DNA from: Neotamlana laminarinivorans
Lineage (GTDB): Bacteria > Bacteroidota > Bacteroidia > Flavobacteriales > Flavobacteriaceae
NCBI RefSeq assembly: GCF_020523925.1
Contig: NZ_JAJAPW010000009.1
Coordinates: 20,705-84,704, forward strand
Direction of reading: 5' to 3'
Length of the DNA stretch: 64,000 nucleotides
Part shown: positions 8,745 through 17,206 of the stretch, piece by piece
Position numbering within the stretch: position 1 is the first letter of the stretch
Layout of the letters: the number at the start of each line of letters is the position of its first letter
Translations under genes and position numbers: made by a program
Notes under the pieces: model-generated
Database searches by the model: none
The model's input: the letters and a program-made list of their open reading frames with translations, nothing else
What the model was told of the DNA's origin: nothing

Positions 8745-10070
8745 ATGGCATTAATAGGAAATAAAGAATACTATAAAGGTATTGGAGAAATTAAATTTGA
8801 AGGTAAAGAGTCAGACAACCCTTTAGCGTTTAAATATTACAACCCAGATCAAGTTGTTGCTGGCAAAACTATGAAAGAATGGTTTAAATTCTCGGTGGCT
8901 TACTGGCATACGTTTTGCGGACAAGGAAGCGACCCGTTTGGTCCTGGAACTTTAAACTTCCCTTGGGATGCTTCAACCAACGCTGTACAAGCTGCAAAAG
9001 ATAAAGCTGATGCTGCTTTTGAATTTATTACAAAAATGGGATTTGGTTACTACTGTTTCCACGATGTAGATTTAGTTCGCGAAGGTAATTCGTTTGGCGA
9101 ACTAGAATCTAACTTAGCGGCAGTTACCGAGTATTTAAAGGAAAAACAAGCTGCTTCGGGTGTAAAATTACTTTGGGGTACAGCTAACTGTTTTTCTAAT
9201 CCAAGATACATGAATGGTGCTTCTACAAATCCAGATTTTAATGTGGTTGCCAGAGCTGGTGGACAAATTAAATTGGCTTTAGATGCTACTATTGCACTAA
9301 ATGGTGAAAACTATGTATTCTGGGGCGGTCGCGAAGGTTACATGAGCTTATTAAATACCGATATGGGTCGCGAACTAGACCACATGGGACAATTCTTAAC
9401 CATGGCTAGAGATTATGCCAGAGCTCAAGGTTTTAAAGGAAACTTCTTTATTGAACCAAAACCTATGGAACCAATGAAACACCAATACGATTTCGATTCG
9501 GCGACTGCTATTGGTTTCTTAAAAGAATATGGTTTAGACAAAGATTTTAAAATTAATATTGAAGTAAATCACGCTACGCTAGCACAACACACGTTTCAAC
9601 ATGAAATTGAAGTGGCAGCAAAAGCCGGTATGCTAGGTAGCTTAGACGCCAACCGTGGCGATTACCAAAACGGCTGGGATACAGACCAGTTTCCTAACAA
9701 CATTCAAGAAACTACCGAAGCTATGCTTGTATTTTTAAAAGCAGGTGGCTTACAAGGTGGTGGTGTTAATTTTGATGCTAAAATTAGAAGAAATTCTACC
9801 GATTTAGAAGATGTATTTTTAGCACACATTGGTGGTGCCGATACCTTTGCTAGAGCTTTAATTACTGCCGATAAAATTATTTCGTCGTCTCCTTATGATA
9901 AGTTAAGAAAAGAACGTTACAGCAGCTTTGATTCTGGAAAAGGAAAAGATTTTGAAGCTGGCAAATTAAGCTTAACCGATTTATATGATATCGCTCAAGA
10001 AAACGGTGAATTACCTTTACAAAGCGGTAAACAAGAATTGTTCGAGAATATAATCAATCAGTATATCTAA
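8745..10070 (+). CDS. xylA: Xylose isomerase
   Basis: Interconverts D-xylose and D-xylulose using two divalent metal ions. The 441-residue product matches the longer class of xylose isomerases: [18 protein letters not shown] (about 52-69), catalytic His in CFHDVDL (His106), metal ligands in the [16 protein letters not shown] stretch, and [10 protein letters not shown]. Last gene of the regulator-xylB-xylA operon. An imperfect long inverted repeat and then a terminator-like hairpin follow. Confidence 0.97.
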   Translation: MALIGNKEYYKGIGEIKFEGKESDNPLAFKYYNPDQVVAGKTMKEWFKFSVAYWHTFCGQGSDPFGPGTLNFPWDASTNAVQAAKDKADAAFEFITKMGFGYYCFHDVDLVREGNSFGELESNLAAVTEYLKEKQAASGVKLLWGTANCFSNPRYMNGASTNPDFNVVARAGGQIKLALDATIALNGENYVFWGGREGYMSLLNTDMGRELDHMGQFLTMARDYARAQGFKGNFFIEPKPMEPMKHQYDFDSATAIGFLKEYGLDKDFKINIEVNHATLAQHTFQHEIEVAAKAGMLGSLDANRGDYQNGWDTDQFPNNIQETTEAMLVFLKAGGLQGGGVNFDAKIRRNSTDLEDVFLAHIGGADTFARALITADKIISSSPYDKLRKERYSSFDSGKGKDFEAGKLSLTDLYDIAQENGELPLQSGKQELFENIINQYI

Positions 10071-10098
10071 TTAAACGCTATTTTAATTAGAGTTTATA

Positions 10099-10236
10099 AA
10101 GAGGCTGACTAAAAAGATACATGTTTTAATTAATCTGAAATCGTTTTAGATTCTTAAAACTAACGAAAATCAATGTTAATATTCTGAAATAAATTTAGAA
10201 TGACAGATTTTCTATCTTTTTAGTCAGTCTCCTCTT
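10099..10236. repeat. Long imperfect inverted repeat after xylA
   Basis: Left arm AAGAGGCTGACTAAAAAGAT (from 10099) and right arm ending at 10236 are reverse complements apart from a 3-base insertion (AGA) in the right arm. About 93 bases separate the arms, themselves partly self-complementary (AATCTGAAATCG / TTTTAGATT). It contains no open frame. It begins 28 bases after the xylA stop. Possibly a small non-autonomous mobile element (the end resembles transposon terminal repeats) or a structured 3' region. Confidence 0.6.
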
Positions 10237-10284
10237 ATATAAAAAATTGATTACACAGTGTAGAATTTAAAGTTAAAGCATAAA

Positions 10285-10312
10285 AAAAAGCTTCAATTTC
10301 TTGAAGCTTTTT
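10285..10312. terminator. Terminator hairpin between xylA and tRNA-Arg
   Basis: 12-bp stem AAAAAGCTTCAA / TTGAAGCTTTTT with a 4-base loop. A/T runs on both sides allow it to work for the plus-strand xylose operon and for the minus-strand tRNA transcript. Confidence 0.8.
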
Positions 10313-10313
10313 G

Positions 10314-10387
10314 TGACCGCGGCAGGATTCAAACCTGCAACCTCTTGAGCCGTAATCAAGTGCGCTATTCAGTTGCGCCACGCGGCC
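10314..10387 (-). tRNA. tRNA-Arg (anticodon ACG)
   Basis: 74-base cloverleaf on the minus strand: acceptor GGCCGCG pairing with CGCGGTC (one G-U), D stem GCGC/GCGC, anticodon stem CTTGA/TCAAG with loop TTACGGC giving anticodon ACG, T stem GCAGG/CCTGC with loop TTTGAAT, discriminator A. CCA is not encoded. ACG (A34 normally edited to inosine) reads CGN arginine codons. Confidence 0.96.
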
Positions 10388-10507
10388 GTTTTTTGTGGGT
10401 GCAAATATATGTTTTATTAATAAACCACCAAAATATATTTAATTTTTTTTGCAAGATATTTTCCCCTAAGTAATATTGCCAAAAACAAAAAAGGGTAATA
10501 ACAAAAT

Positions 10508-10783
10508 TTAAATAATTTCTGCGCTTAAACCAGCCTCTAATAGTTTTGAGCATCGTGGTTTTAAATCGTCGTAGCCACCAGTTTTTACGGTACATTTACC
10601 TTTATAGTGTACTAAAATAGCGCACTGCTCTGCTTGTTCTAAGGTATGCTCGCAGGCGTAAATTAAAGTTTCTATAACATGATCGAAGGTATTTACATCA
10701 TCGTTATAAAGCACAATTTCATTTTGTGTAGAAATTTCTTCTTGTAATAATACGTCTTCTAAAGTTTTTTCTTTAACACTCAT
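10508..10783 (-). CDS. clpS: ATP-dependent Clp protease adaptor ClpS
   Basis: Adaptor that delivers N-degron substrates to the Clp protease. The 91-residue product has the ClpS core: LYNDDVNTFDHVIETL (about 25-40, the Asn-Asp substrate-pocket loop) and the later CAILVHYKGKCTVKTG segment. Length is normal for bacteroidotal ClpS. It follows prmA by 31 bases on the same strand and is probably co-transcribed with it. Confidence 0.95.
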   Translation of the reverse strand: MSVKEKTLEDVLLQEEISTQNEIVLYNDDVNTFDHVIETLIYACEHTLEQAEQCAILVHYKGKCTVKTGGYDDLKPRCSKLLEAGLSAEII

Positions 10784-10814
10784 AAGATATAAAACACTAA
10801 TTAATAAGTTTTTA

Positions 10815-11651
10815 CTAATTTATAAATTTTAGGGCAACCCAATTATTTCTTTCTAACTTTTCTCTAAATTTTAACATTAACTTCTCGCAAGTTTCTTGAA
10901 TTACAGGAATATCCTCTTTATAAAATCCGCTTAAAAATAATAATCCGCCTTTATTTAAACAAGATACGTAAGTGGCCATATCTTGCAACAAAATATTACG
11001 GTTTATGTTTGCTATTATAACATCGTAATTGTTTTTACCTAATACGCTAGCATCTCCTTCAATTACTGTTATGCGTTCGCAGTTGTTACGCTCTACATTT
11101 TCTAAACTATTTAAATAGCACCAATTATCATAATCTATAGCATCAATTGGTTTTGCTCCTTTTTTTTCGGCCAAAATGGCTAAAACTCCTGTACCGCAAC
11201 CCATATCTAAAACTGATTTGTCTTTAAAATCATTTTTTAAGATGTGCTGAATCATCATGTGTGTGGTTTCATGATGACCGGTACCGAAACTCATTTTTGG
11301 CTCGATAACAATGTCGTATTCTACGCTAAATTTTTCATGAAATGGTGCACGAACTGCACAAGCATCGTCAACAACTATTGGGTTAAAGTTTTTTTCCCAT
11401 TCGGCATTCCAGTTGGTTTGCTCTATTTCTTCGAAGGTGAAAGAAATTTCAAACTCATCAGAATTTAATATTTGAATATCTTCTAAAATAGATTGGTTCC
11501 ACTCTTCTTTTTGAATGTATGCAGTTACGCCTTCTTCGGTTTCTACGAAACTCTCGAAACCAGCGTACCCTAATTCAGCTATTAAAATTTCTACAGCGGG
11601 TTGTTGTGGCTCTACTTTAAAATAATATCCTAAATATATTGTATTTGACAT
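10815..11651 (-). CDS. prmA: Ribosomal protein L11 methyltransferase
   Basis: SAM-dependent methylation of ribosomal protein L11. From the ATG at 11651 (product begins MSNTIYLGYYFKV) it is 278 residues; a frame extension to 11672 exists but MSNT fits the family start better. N-terminal L11-binding domain (about 1-95), then the methyltransferase fold with SFGTGHHETT (PrmA signature), VLDMGCGTGVLAILA (SAM motif I), and the catalytic-region motif IIANINRNILL (NxN). Stops 31 bases before clpS. Confidence 0.96.
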   Translation of the reverse strand: MSNTIYLGYYFKVEPQQPAVEILIAELGYAGFESFVETEEGVTAYIQKEEWNQSILEDIQILNSDEFEISFTFEEIEQTNWNAEWEKNFNPIVVDDACAVRAPFHEKFSVEYDIVIEPKMSFGTGHHETTHMMIQHILKNDFKDKSVLDMGCGTGVLAILAEKKGAKPIDAIDYDNWCYLNSLENVERNNCERITVIEGDASVLGKNNYDVIIANINRNILLQDMATYVSCLNKGGLLFLSGFYKEDIPVIQETCEKLMLKFREKLERNNWVALKFIN

Positions 11652-11719
11652 ATTGCAGTTTTTTGGCTGCAAAGATAATTACTAAAAACTAAAGCTAGAC
11701 TTTTGATTGTATTTTATAA

Positions 11720-11757
11720 TAAAAAAACCTGCTAAGTGCTTTTTAACTTAACAGGTT
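11720..11757 (-). terminator. Terminator downstream of tpiA (minus strand)
   Basis: Stem AACCTG-TAAG / CTTA-CAGGTT with one internal mismatch, arms 11726-11736 and 11747-11757. On the minus strand it is followed by a T run (11720-11727 read in reverse). It separates the tpiA transcript, including dispersed repeat copy A, from prmA-clpS. Confidence 0.75.
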
Positions 11758-11791
11758 ATTATTTTTATAACTGGTTTTGGCAAATATGCCT

Positions 11792-11882
11792 GCGTTAGGG
11801 ATTGAGGTATTGTTGAAGCTCACCGACGAAGGAGGTAGCGACTACCGAAAGCCCGACCTTGCCCAAAAGCAAGGTAACGTCC
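11792..11882 (+). repeat. Dispersed structured intergenic repeat, copy A
   Basis: Begins GCGTTAGGGATTGAGG and ends GCAAGGTAACGTCC; shares GAAAGCCCGACC with copies B and C (39494-39576, 45617-45723) and more distantly with D (58502-58588). The ends pair (GCGTTA / TAACGT with one G-U), and a local hairpin CCTTGC-CCAAAA-GCAAGG lies near the right end. It lies 14 bases beyond the tpiA stop, in reverse orientation to that gene. Confidence 0.85.
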
Positions 11883-11896
11883 AAATTATTTTATTT

Positions 11897-12646
11897 TTAA
11901 AAGGCGTTTACTATGGCAAAGAAATCTTCGGCTTTTAGTGATGCACCTCCAATTAAACCACCGTCTACATCTGGTTTAGAGAATATCTCTTCTGCATTTG
12001 CAGGTTTTACACTACCGCCGTAAAGAATTGAAATGGTTTCGGCCACATCGTTACCGTATTTATCGGCTAATGTTTTTCTAATATAGGCATGCATGTCTTG
12101 GGCTTGGTCTGGAGAGGCGGTTTCGCCTGTACCGATTGCCCAAACTGGCTCGTAAGCTAAAACGATATTTTGAAATGATGCAGCAGGTAAGTGAAATAAA
12201 GCGTTTTTAATTTGGTTACCTACTACGGTTTCTTCGTTACCAGATTTTCTGTCGGCTAACTCTTCGCCAAAGCAAAAAATTACGCGTATTCCTTTTGCTA
12301 ATGCTGCGTCTACTTTTTTGGCTAATAATTCATCGGTTTCATTAAAGTATTCACGACGTTCGCTATGGCCTAAAATAACGGTGTTTATACCTATACTTTT
12401 AAGCATTGAGGCACTAATTTCGCCTGTGTAAGCACCATTTTCTGCAAAGTGCATGTTTTGTGCTACAACTTCTATGTTGGTTTCTTTTAAAGTTTCGTAA
12501 GCGCTGTAAAGGTTTGTAAATGTTGGCGCTACCATTACCTCTGCATTCGAGGTTTGCTCTTGTGCTTTTAATGCTGTAATTAACGTTTGCGTTTGTGCTA
12601 AATCGTTATTCATTTTCCAGTTTCCAGCTACTATATTTTTTCTCAT
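11897..12646 (-). CDS. tpiA: Triosephosphate isomerase
   Basis: Interconverts dihydroxyacetone phosphate and glyceraldehyde 3-phosphate in glycolysis. The 249-residue product has the complete TIM-barrel landmarks: VAGNWKMN (catalytic Lys), ILGHSERREYF (catalytic His), AYEPVWAIGTG (catalytic Glu, start of loop 6) and ILYGGSVKPANA plus GGLIGGASL at the phosphate site. Follows the TlpA-like gene by 37 bases on the same strand. Confidence 0.98.
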   Translation of the reverse strand: MRKNIVAGNWKMNNDLAQTQTLITALKAQEQTSNAEVMVAPTFTNLYSAYETLKETNIEVVAQNMHFAENGAYTGEISASMLKSIGINTVILGHSERREYFNETDELLAKKVDAALAKGIRVIFCFGEELADRKSGNEETVVGNQIKNALFHLPAASFQNIVLAYEPVWAIGTGETASPDQAQDMHAYIRKTLADKYGNDVAETISILYGGSVKPANAEEIFSKPDVDGGLIGGASLKAEDFFAIVNAF

Positions 12647-12683
12647 GATGTTTAGGTTTTATAATAATGCTACGCTAAAATAC

Positions 12684-13175
12684 TTATTTTTTTATAGCTT
12701 CTATAAGTTTTTCGTCGTCAGCTTCAATAACATTAAATACAACGATTTCGCTAGCTTTATTTATTACCATATATCGAGGAATCCAGCTTATATTTACAAA
12801 ATCTGCAAAAGCACAATCTTTTGCATTTGGTAAATAATAATGGTCGCCTTGAACATTATATTTTTTTATACCTTTTTTCCAAGCTTCTACGCCTCTATCT
12901 AAAGATAAAAACACATATTCTACGTCTGGAAATTGTGCTTGTAAATTTTTTACTTTTGGCATGTTTTTAATGCAATCGCTACACCAAGATGCCCAAATAT
13001 CTATAACTATTGTTTTTCCTTTGTGCTTATTTAAAATAGATTGAAGTGTTACTTCTTGCTCTGTTAGTGTTACAAAATTATCGCTTAAAGCTTCTTGAGA
13101 AAATTGTGCAGGTTCCTGCTTGTTACAACTTAAAAATGTTACAACAGTTAAAATAACTAAACTTAGTTTTTTCAT
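12684..13175 (-). CDS. TlpA-like thioredoxin-fold lipoprotein
   Basis: Predicted envelope thiol-disulphide oxidoreductase. 163 residues, lipoprotein signal with VTFLSCNK (Cys17), and a thioredoxin fold with WASWCSDCIKNMP; the redox pair is Cys65 and Cys68. A TlpA/ResA-like reductant role in cytochrome c or protein thiol reduction is inferred from fold and location. It lies downstream of the DoxX-like protein (14334-15647), which has its own DCGCFGD cysteine motif, and the permease gene, all on one strand, suggesting an envelope redox cluster. The partner is not visible. Confidence 0.87.
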   Translation of the reverse strand: MKKLSLVILTVVTFLSCNKQEPAQFSQEALSDNFVTLTEQEVTLQSILNKHKGKTIVIDIWASWCSDCIKNMPKVKNLQAQFPDVEYVFLSLDRGVEAWKKGIKKYNVQGDHYYLPNAKDCAFADFVNISWIPRYMVINKASEIVVFNVIEADDEKLIEAIKK

Positions 13176-13220
13176 TTTTATTTAATTGAATTTTGATATC
13201 GCTTTCGCGGATTTTGAAGA

Positions 13221-14297
13221 TTAATTGAGTTTTACTTTCGGGTCTAACCAAACATATATTAAGTCGACAAGAATATTAATAATTACAAACATAATGGCTA
13301 TTATTAATACAGCTCCCATTATTATAGGCAAATCTAGTGTGTTTAAAGCATTTACAATTTCTTTACCAAGACCATTCCAACCAAAAATATATTCTACAAA
13401 AACAGCACCGGCTAACATAGATGCAAACCAACCAGAAATAGCTGTAACCACAGGATTTAAAGCATTTTTTACGGCGTGTTTTTTTATTATTTGAAACTCG
13501 CTAAGTCCTTTGGCTCTGGCTGTTCGTATGTAATCTTGATTAAATACTTCTAACAACGAATTACGCATAAGCTGAATAACAACTGCCAACGGACGAATAC
13601 CTAAAACAATTGCAGGAAGTATTAAATTTTTCCATTTTATGTGCATGTCTTCACCAAAATCGTCTAGCTCGTAAAGGCTTCCTGTCATTTCTAAATTGGT
13701 ATATTTATGAAGCACGAAACCAAATAACCAAGCAAATAAAATGGCGCTGAAAAACGATGGTACACTCATGCCTAATGTACTAAAAATTTGAATGGTTTTA
13801 TCTAACCATTGGTCTTTGTAAAGTGCCGAAACAATACCAAAAGTAATGCCTAACAACATAGCAATAATTATTGCCGAAACTGCCAAAACGAATGTGTTTG
13901 GCAAAGTTTCTTTTAATACATCGCTTACTTTTTTTCCTTGTTTTGCAAACGATTCGCGCAAATAAGGCAACTTTAATGCAATTATAGTATTAGCTATGCT
14001 AAACAATTTTACAGCATTGTATTTACCGTTTTGTAAATAGGTATAGTGATTTTCTTTTTTTGAATGTAAAGATATTGGTGATAAATCGTTTAAATAGTAA
14101 AAATATTGGGTTGATAATGGTTTATCGAAACCGTACTTCTGTTTAACTAAAGTAAGCTGTTCACTATCTTCATTTTGTCCTAGCATCATTTGTGCTGGAT
14201 CGCCCGGTAGCACATTAAATAATAAAAATATAACTGTAACTACTCCAAATAAAGTGAGTAAGGCGTAAGTGATTTTATTTAAAAGATAGCTTAACAG
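13221..14297 (-). CDS. DppB/OppB-type ABC transporter permease, probable CTG start
   Basis: Inner-membrane permease of the peptide/nickel ABC family. The clear domain has LPNTFVLAVSA, the EAA loop around DYIRTARAKGLSEFQIIKKHAVKNAL, and C-terminal membrane segments. A GTG at 14213 would start at the conserved LPGDPA, but the frame is open 28 codons upstream and encodes the family's first membrane helix (KITYALLTLFGVVTVIFLLF). No ATG, GTG or TTG occurs there; the stop of the preceding gene is in frame. CTG at 14295-14297 gives LSYLLNKITYALL, where family members begin with Met. With it the protein is 358 residues. No ATPase, second permease or binding protein gene is nearby, so the substrate is unknown. 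Confidence 0.88.
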   Translation of the reverse strand: MLSYLLNKITYALLTLFGVVTVIFLLFNVLPGDPAQMMLGQNEDSEQLTLVKQKYGFDKPLSTQYFYYLNDLSPISLHSKKENHYTYLQNGKYNAVKLFSIANTIIALKLPYLRESFAKQGKKVSDVLKETLPNTFVLAVSAIIIAMLLGITFGIVSALYKDQWLDKTIQIFSTLGMSVPSFFSAILFAWLFGFVLHKYTNLEMTGSLYELDDFGEDMHIKWKNLILPAIVLGIRPLAVVIQLMRNSLLEVFNQDYIRTARAKGLSEFQIIKKHAVKNALNPVVTAISGWFASMLAGAVFVEYIFGWNGLGKEIVNALNTLDLPIIMGAVLIIAIMFVIINILVDLIYVWLDPKVKLN

Positions 14298-14333
14298 ACA
14301 GTTGTTTTTTTGTTTTAGTAAACTTACTAAATT

Positions 14334-15647
14334 TTATTCTGGTTTTAATGTAATATGCATTAAAGCTGTAAACGAAGTATTGTTTTCTTTGTTAAACTTT
14401 TTTACCAAAGCTTCATCTTTTACAACATTAACACTATCTACTTTCTCTGGGTTTATAGCTTCAACCACCTGCTTTGTGCTTAACGAATCGTTTACAAAAT
14501 ACCCAATTTCTTCTTCGTGATTATGAAAAGGTTTGGGCTTGGTTTCAACTAAAGGTAATTTTAAATCTTCTATATCGTTCCAGTGTACTTTTTGCTTTAC
14601 AGTACCTTTATCTAATTCTATAATACCTGGGTTGGCTCTTACTACTGTTTTTAGTGCTTTTTCGTCGCACAAATACCAAGCTAAATCTAAATTATATAAT
14701 TTGTTTATTTGTTTTTTTGTGTCTTCGCCAGAAGCTGTTAAACCTATAACTTGATACCCGTTTTTACGAGCTGTATCTTGTAATTGTTTTAATTTTAAAG
14801 CCCCTTCTCGTTCAATATGCTCTAAACTATATGATATAATTACAATTAAGTTTTCTTCTGAAAGAAAATGTGTAGTTAAATCTTCTTCTTCCGTTTCTAT
14901 AGAGAAATCGTAAATTGGTGGTTGGTAACCTTCCTTAATTACCTTAGTTTCTACGCCAATAAAATCGCCTTCAACAGATGGGTAAGACCCCATGGTTGTT
15001 ATTACTTTTTCTTCACCGTTTACTTTAAACTTCCAATAATATTCTGTTTCTGCCTTTGGAGCATCTTCTGGTACAGTCATGCCCTCACTTATATTTGCTC
15101 CTATTTTATAAGCTCTAAAATCTTTTGCTGGCAAATGCATTAATACATAATAGCCAAACCATAACGATAAAATAAAGCTTAATAAAGCAATAATTGTTGT
15201 TGTTAACTTACCAAAAATTGGGTTTATATATTTTTTTCCAATAACTAAAATTAAAATAAAAACTAATAAAATTACATCTTTTGTAAAGCTTTCCCATGGT
15301 GTTAATTTTAAGGCATCGCCAAAGCAACCACAATCTTTTACCTTATCGAAATATGCTGAATAAAAGGTTAAAAAAGTAAAAAATACAATCATTAAAAGTA
15401 AACTCCAGACTGTAAATTTGGATTTATATCCAATTAAAAGGAAAACACCCAAAACCACCTCGAATACTACCACTAATACAGAAATAGCTAAAGCATAGGG
15501 CTCTAAAAAAGGTAAGTTTAAAACATCTGGACTAAAATATTCTTGCAATTTATAAGAAAACCCAAGTGGATCGTTTAGTTTTATTAATCCTGAAATTATA
15601 AACAAAACGCCAACAAATATTCTAGAAATACTTACTAATATCTTCAT
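14334..15647 (-). CDS. DoxX-like (BT_3928-type) membrane protein
   Basis: 437 residues. The N-terminal part (about 1-150) has four hydrophobic helices of the DoxX/MauE type with the motif KDCGCFGDAL near 107-116, whose cysteines suggest a redox role. A further helix lies near 150-170. The C-terminal part is soluble and includes a thioredoxin-fold-like stretch (NLIVIISYSLEHIEREGALKL; KNGYQVIGLTAS) without a CxxC motif. Looks like the flavobacterial BT_3928 family, of unproven function. Operon position before the permease and TlpA-like genes supports a thiol or envelope role. It ends 36 bases before the permease CTG start. Confidence 0.85.
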   Translation of the reverse strand: MKILVSISRIFVGVLFIISGLIKLNDPLGFSYKLQEYFSPDVLNLPFLEPYALAISVLVVVFEVVLGVFLLIGYKSKFTVWSLLLMIVFFTFLTFYSAYFDKVKDCGCFGDALKLTPWESFTKDVILLVFILILVIGKKYINPIFGKLTTTIIALLSFILSLWFGYYVLMHLPAKDFRAYKIGANISEGMTVPEDAPKAETEYYWKFKVNGEEKVITTMGSYPSVEGDFIGVETKVIKEGYQPPIYDFSIETEEEDLTTHFLSEENLIVIISYSLEHIEREGALKLKQLQDTARKNGYQVIGLTASGEDTKKQINKLYNLDLAWYLCDEKALKTVVRANPGIIELDKGTVKQKVHWNDIEDLKLPLVETKPKPFHNHEEEIGYFVNDSLSTKQVVEAINPEKVDSVNVVKDEALVKKFNKENNTSFTALMHITLKPE

Positions 15648-15698
15648 TATGTATTTTTATGTATGAATGTATAAATTTAGGCCGAACAACAGAAAATT

Positions 15699-16238
15699 TT
15701 AACTATTGTTTAAATGAATAAGTGCGAAAATGGAATAATTTATCATGTCTTGGTAATTGGCATCAATACCCTCGCTTACCAATGTTTTTCCTGCATTATC
15801 TTCAATTTGTTTTACCCTTAATAATTTTTGCAAAATTAAATCGGTTAAACTACTAACACGCATATCTCTCCAAGCTTCACCATAATCATGGTTTTTATCT
15901 TCCATTAATTTTTTAGTAATGGCAACTTGTTTTTCGTAAAGTTTGGTAGCTTCTTCTGTGTTTAAATCTGGTTGATCTGCCACACCCTTTTCAATTTGTA
16001 TTAAAGCCATAATACAATAATTTATTATGCCAATAAACTCACTTACTTCGCCTTCGTCTACCTTTCTTACATCATTTTCTTGCAGACCTCGAATACGCTG
16101 TGCTTTTATAAAAATTTGATCGGTTAAAGATGGTAGCCTTAATATTCGCCATGCGCTACCATAATCGCTCATTTTTTTTACGAATAAACTTTTACAAGTA
16201 TCTATAACGCTATCGTATTGTTTCGAGGTTTCTTGCAT
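15699..16238 (-). CDS. DUF1599 protein with two tandem repeats of the domain
   Basis: 179 residues of the DUF1599 (nucleotide-modification-associated) family. It is an internal duplication: KMSDYGSAWRILRLPSLTDQ (about 22-41) and KNHDYGEAWRDMRVSSLTDL (about 117-136) align, as do INYCIMALIQIE and INYSIFALIHLN. The family is often described as helical and linked to nucleotide metabolism; no enzymatic activity can be assigned. First gene of the minus-strand cluster and divergent from folP. Confidence 0.88.
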   Translation of the reverse strand: MQETSKQYDSVIDTCKSLFVKKMSDYGSAWRILRLPSLTDQIFIKAQRIRGLQENDVRKVDEGEVSEFIGIINYCIMALIQIEKGVADQPDLNTEEATKLYEKQVAITKKLMEDKNHDYGEAWRDMRVSSLTDLILQKLLRVKQIEDNAGKTLVSEGIDANYQDMINYSIFALIHLNNS

Positions 16239-16376
16239 AAATAATTAGAATTTTGTGTAAATTTCGCTTAAATAGTTTAAAGTACAAAGTTCCGCGTTCA
16301 AAGTTTTAATTAGCCCCATAAATTCATGAATTAGTTCTTATTTTTGATTTTTAAAATTTGAATATTAAAATTTTAT

Positions 16377-17201
16377 ATGACAATTAATTGCAAAGGCAAC
16401 CTCATCGATTTATCTACCCCTAAAGTAATGGGAATTCTTAACCTTACTCCAGATTCTTTTTACGATGGTGGTAAATATAAAAACGAAAAAGATATTTTAA
16501 CAAATGTTGAAGGTATGCTAAATGAAGGGGCAACATTTATAGATGCCGGTGCCTACAGCTCGCGACCAAATGCAGATGATGTTTCGCAAGATGAAGAAAT
16601 ATCCAGAATTTTACCGGTAGTACAATTAATTTTAAAGTATTTTCCTGATACACTAATTTCAATAGATACATTTAGAAGCGATGTGGCAAAACAGTGTATT
16701 AATGCTGGGGCTGCATTAATAAATGATATTTCTGCAGGTAAATTAGATGATTACATGCTACAAACTGTTGCCAATTTAAAAGTACCTTACATAATGATGC
16801 ATATGCGTGGAACACCAAAAACCATGCAACAACAAACTAATTACAATAATATTATTAAAGACATTACTTATTATTTCTCTGAAAGATTAGCCGCTGCAAA
16901 GGCCTTGGGAATTATAGATGTAATTATAGACCCTGGTTTTGGTTTTGCAAAAACAACTGAACAAAATTTTGAAATTTTAAATGCATTAGAACTATTTAAA
17001 ATAATTGATAAACCTTTACTTGCAGGTGTTTCTAGAAAATCAATGATTTATAAAACACTAAACTCAACAGCAAGTGAAGCCTTAAACGGTACTTCTGTTT
17101 TAAATACTATAGCATTACAAAAAGGAGCAAAAATTTTAAGAGTTCATGATGTTAAAGAAGCTGTTGAGTGCGTAAAATTAATAAAAGCCTTACACCCATA
17201 A
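16377..17201 (+). CDS. folP: Dihydropteroate synthase
   Basis: Condenses p-aminobenzoate with dihydropterin pyrophosphate in folate synthesis. 274 residues with the full set of family motifs: VMGILNLTPDSFYDGGKY (about 18-35), GATFIDAGAYSSRP, ISIDTFRSDVA, INDISAG, MHMRGTP, DPGFGFAKT and AGVSRKSMIY. Starts a plus-strand group with an unknown lipoprotein (5-base gap) and cdaA. Confidence 0.97.
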   Translation: MTINCKGNLIDLSTPKVMGILNLTPDSFYDGGKYKNEKDILTNVEGMLNEGATFIDAGAYSSRPNADDVSQDEEISRILPVVQLILKYFPDTLISIDTFRSDVAKQCINAGAALINDISAGKLDDYMLQTVANLKVPYIMMHMRGTPKTMQQQTNYNNIIKDITYYFSERLAAAKALGIIDVIIDPGFGFAKTTEQNFEILNALELFKIIDKPLLAGVSRKSMIYKTLNSTASEALNGTSVLNTIALQKGAKILRVHDVKEAVECVKLIKALHP

Positions 17202-17206
17202 ACGTT

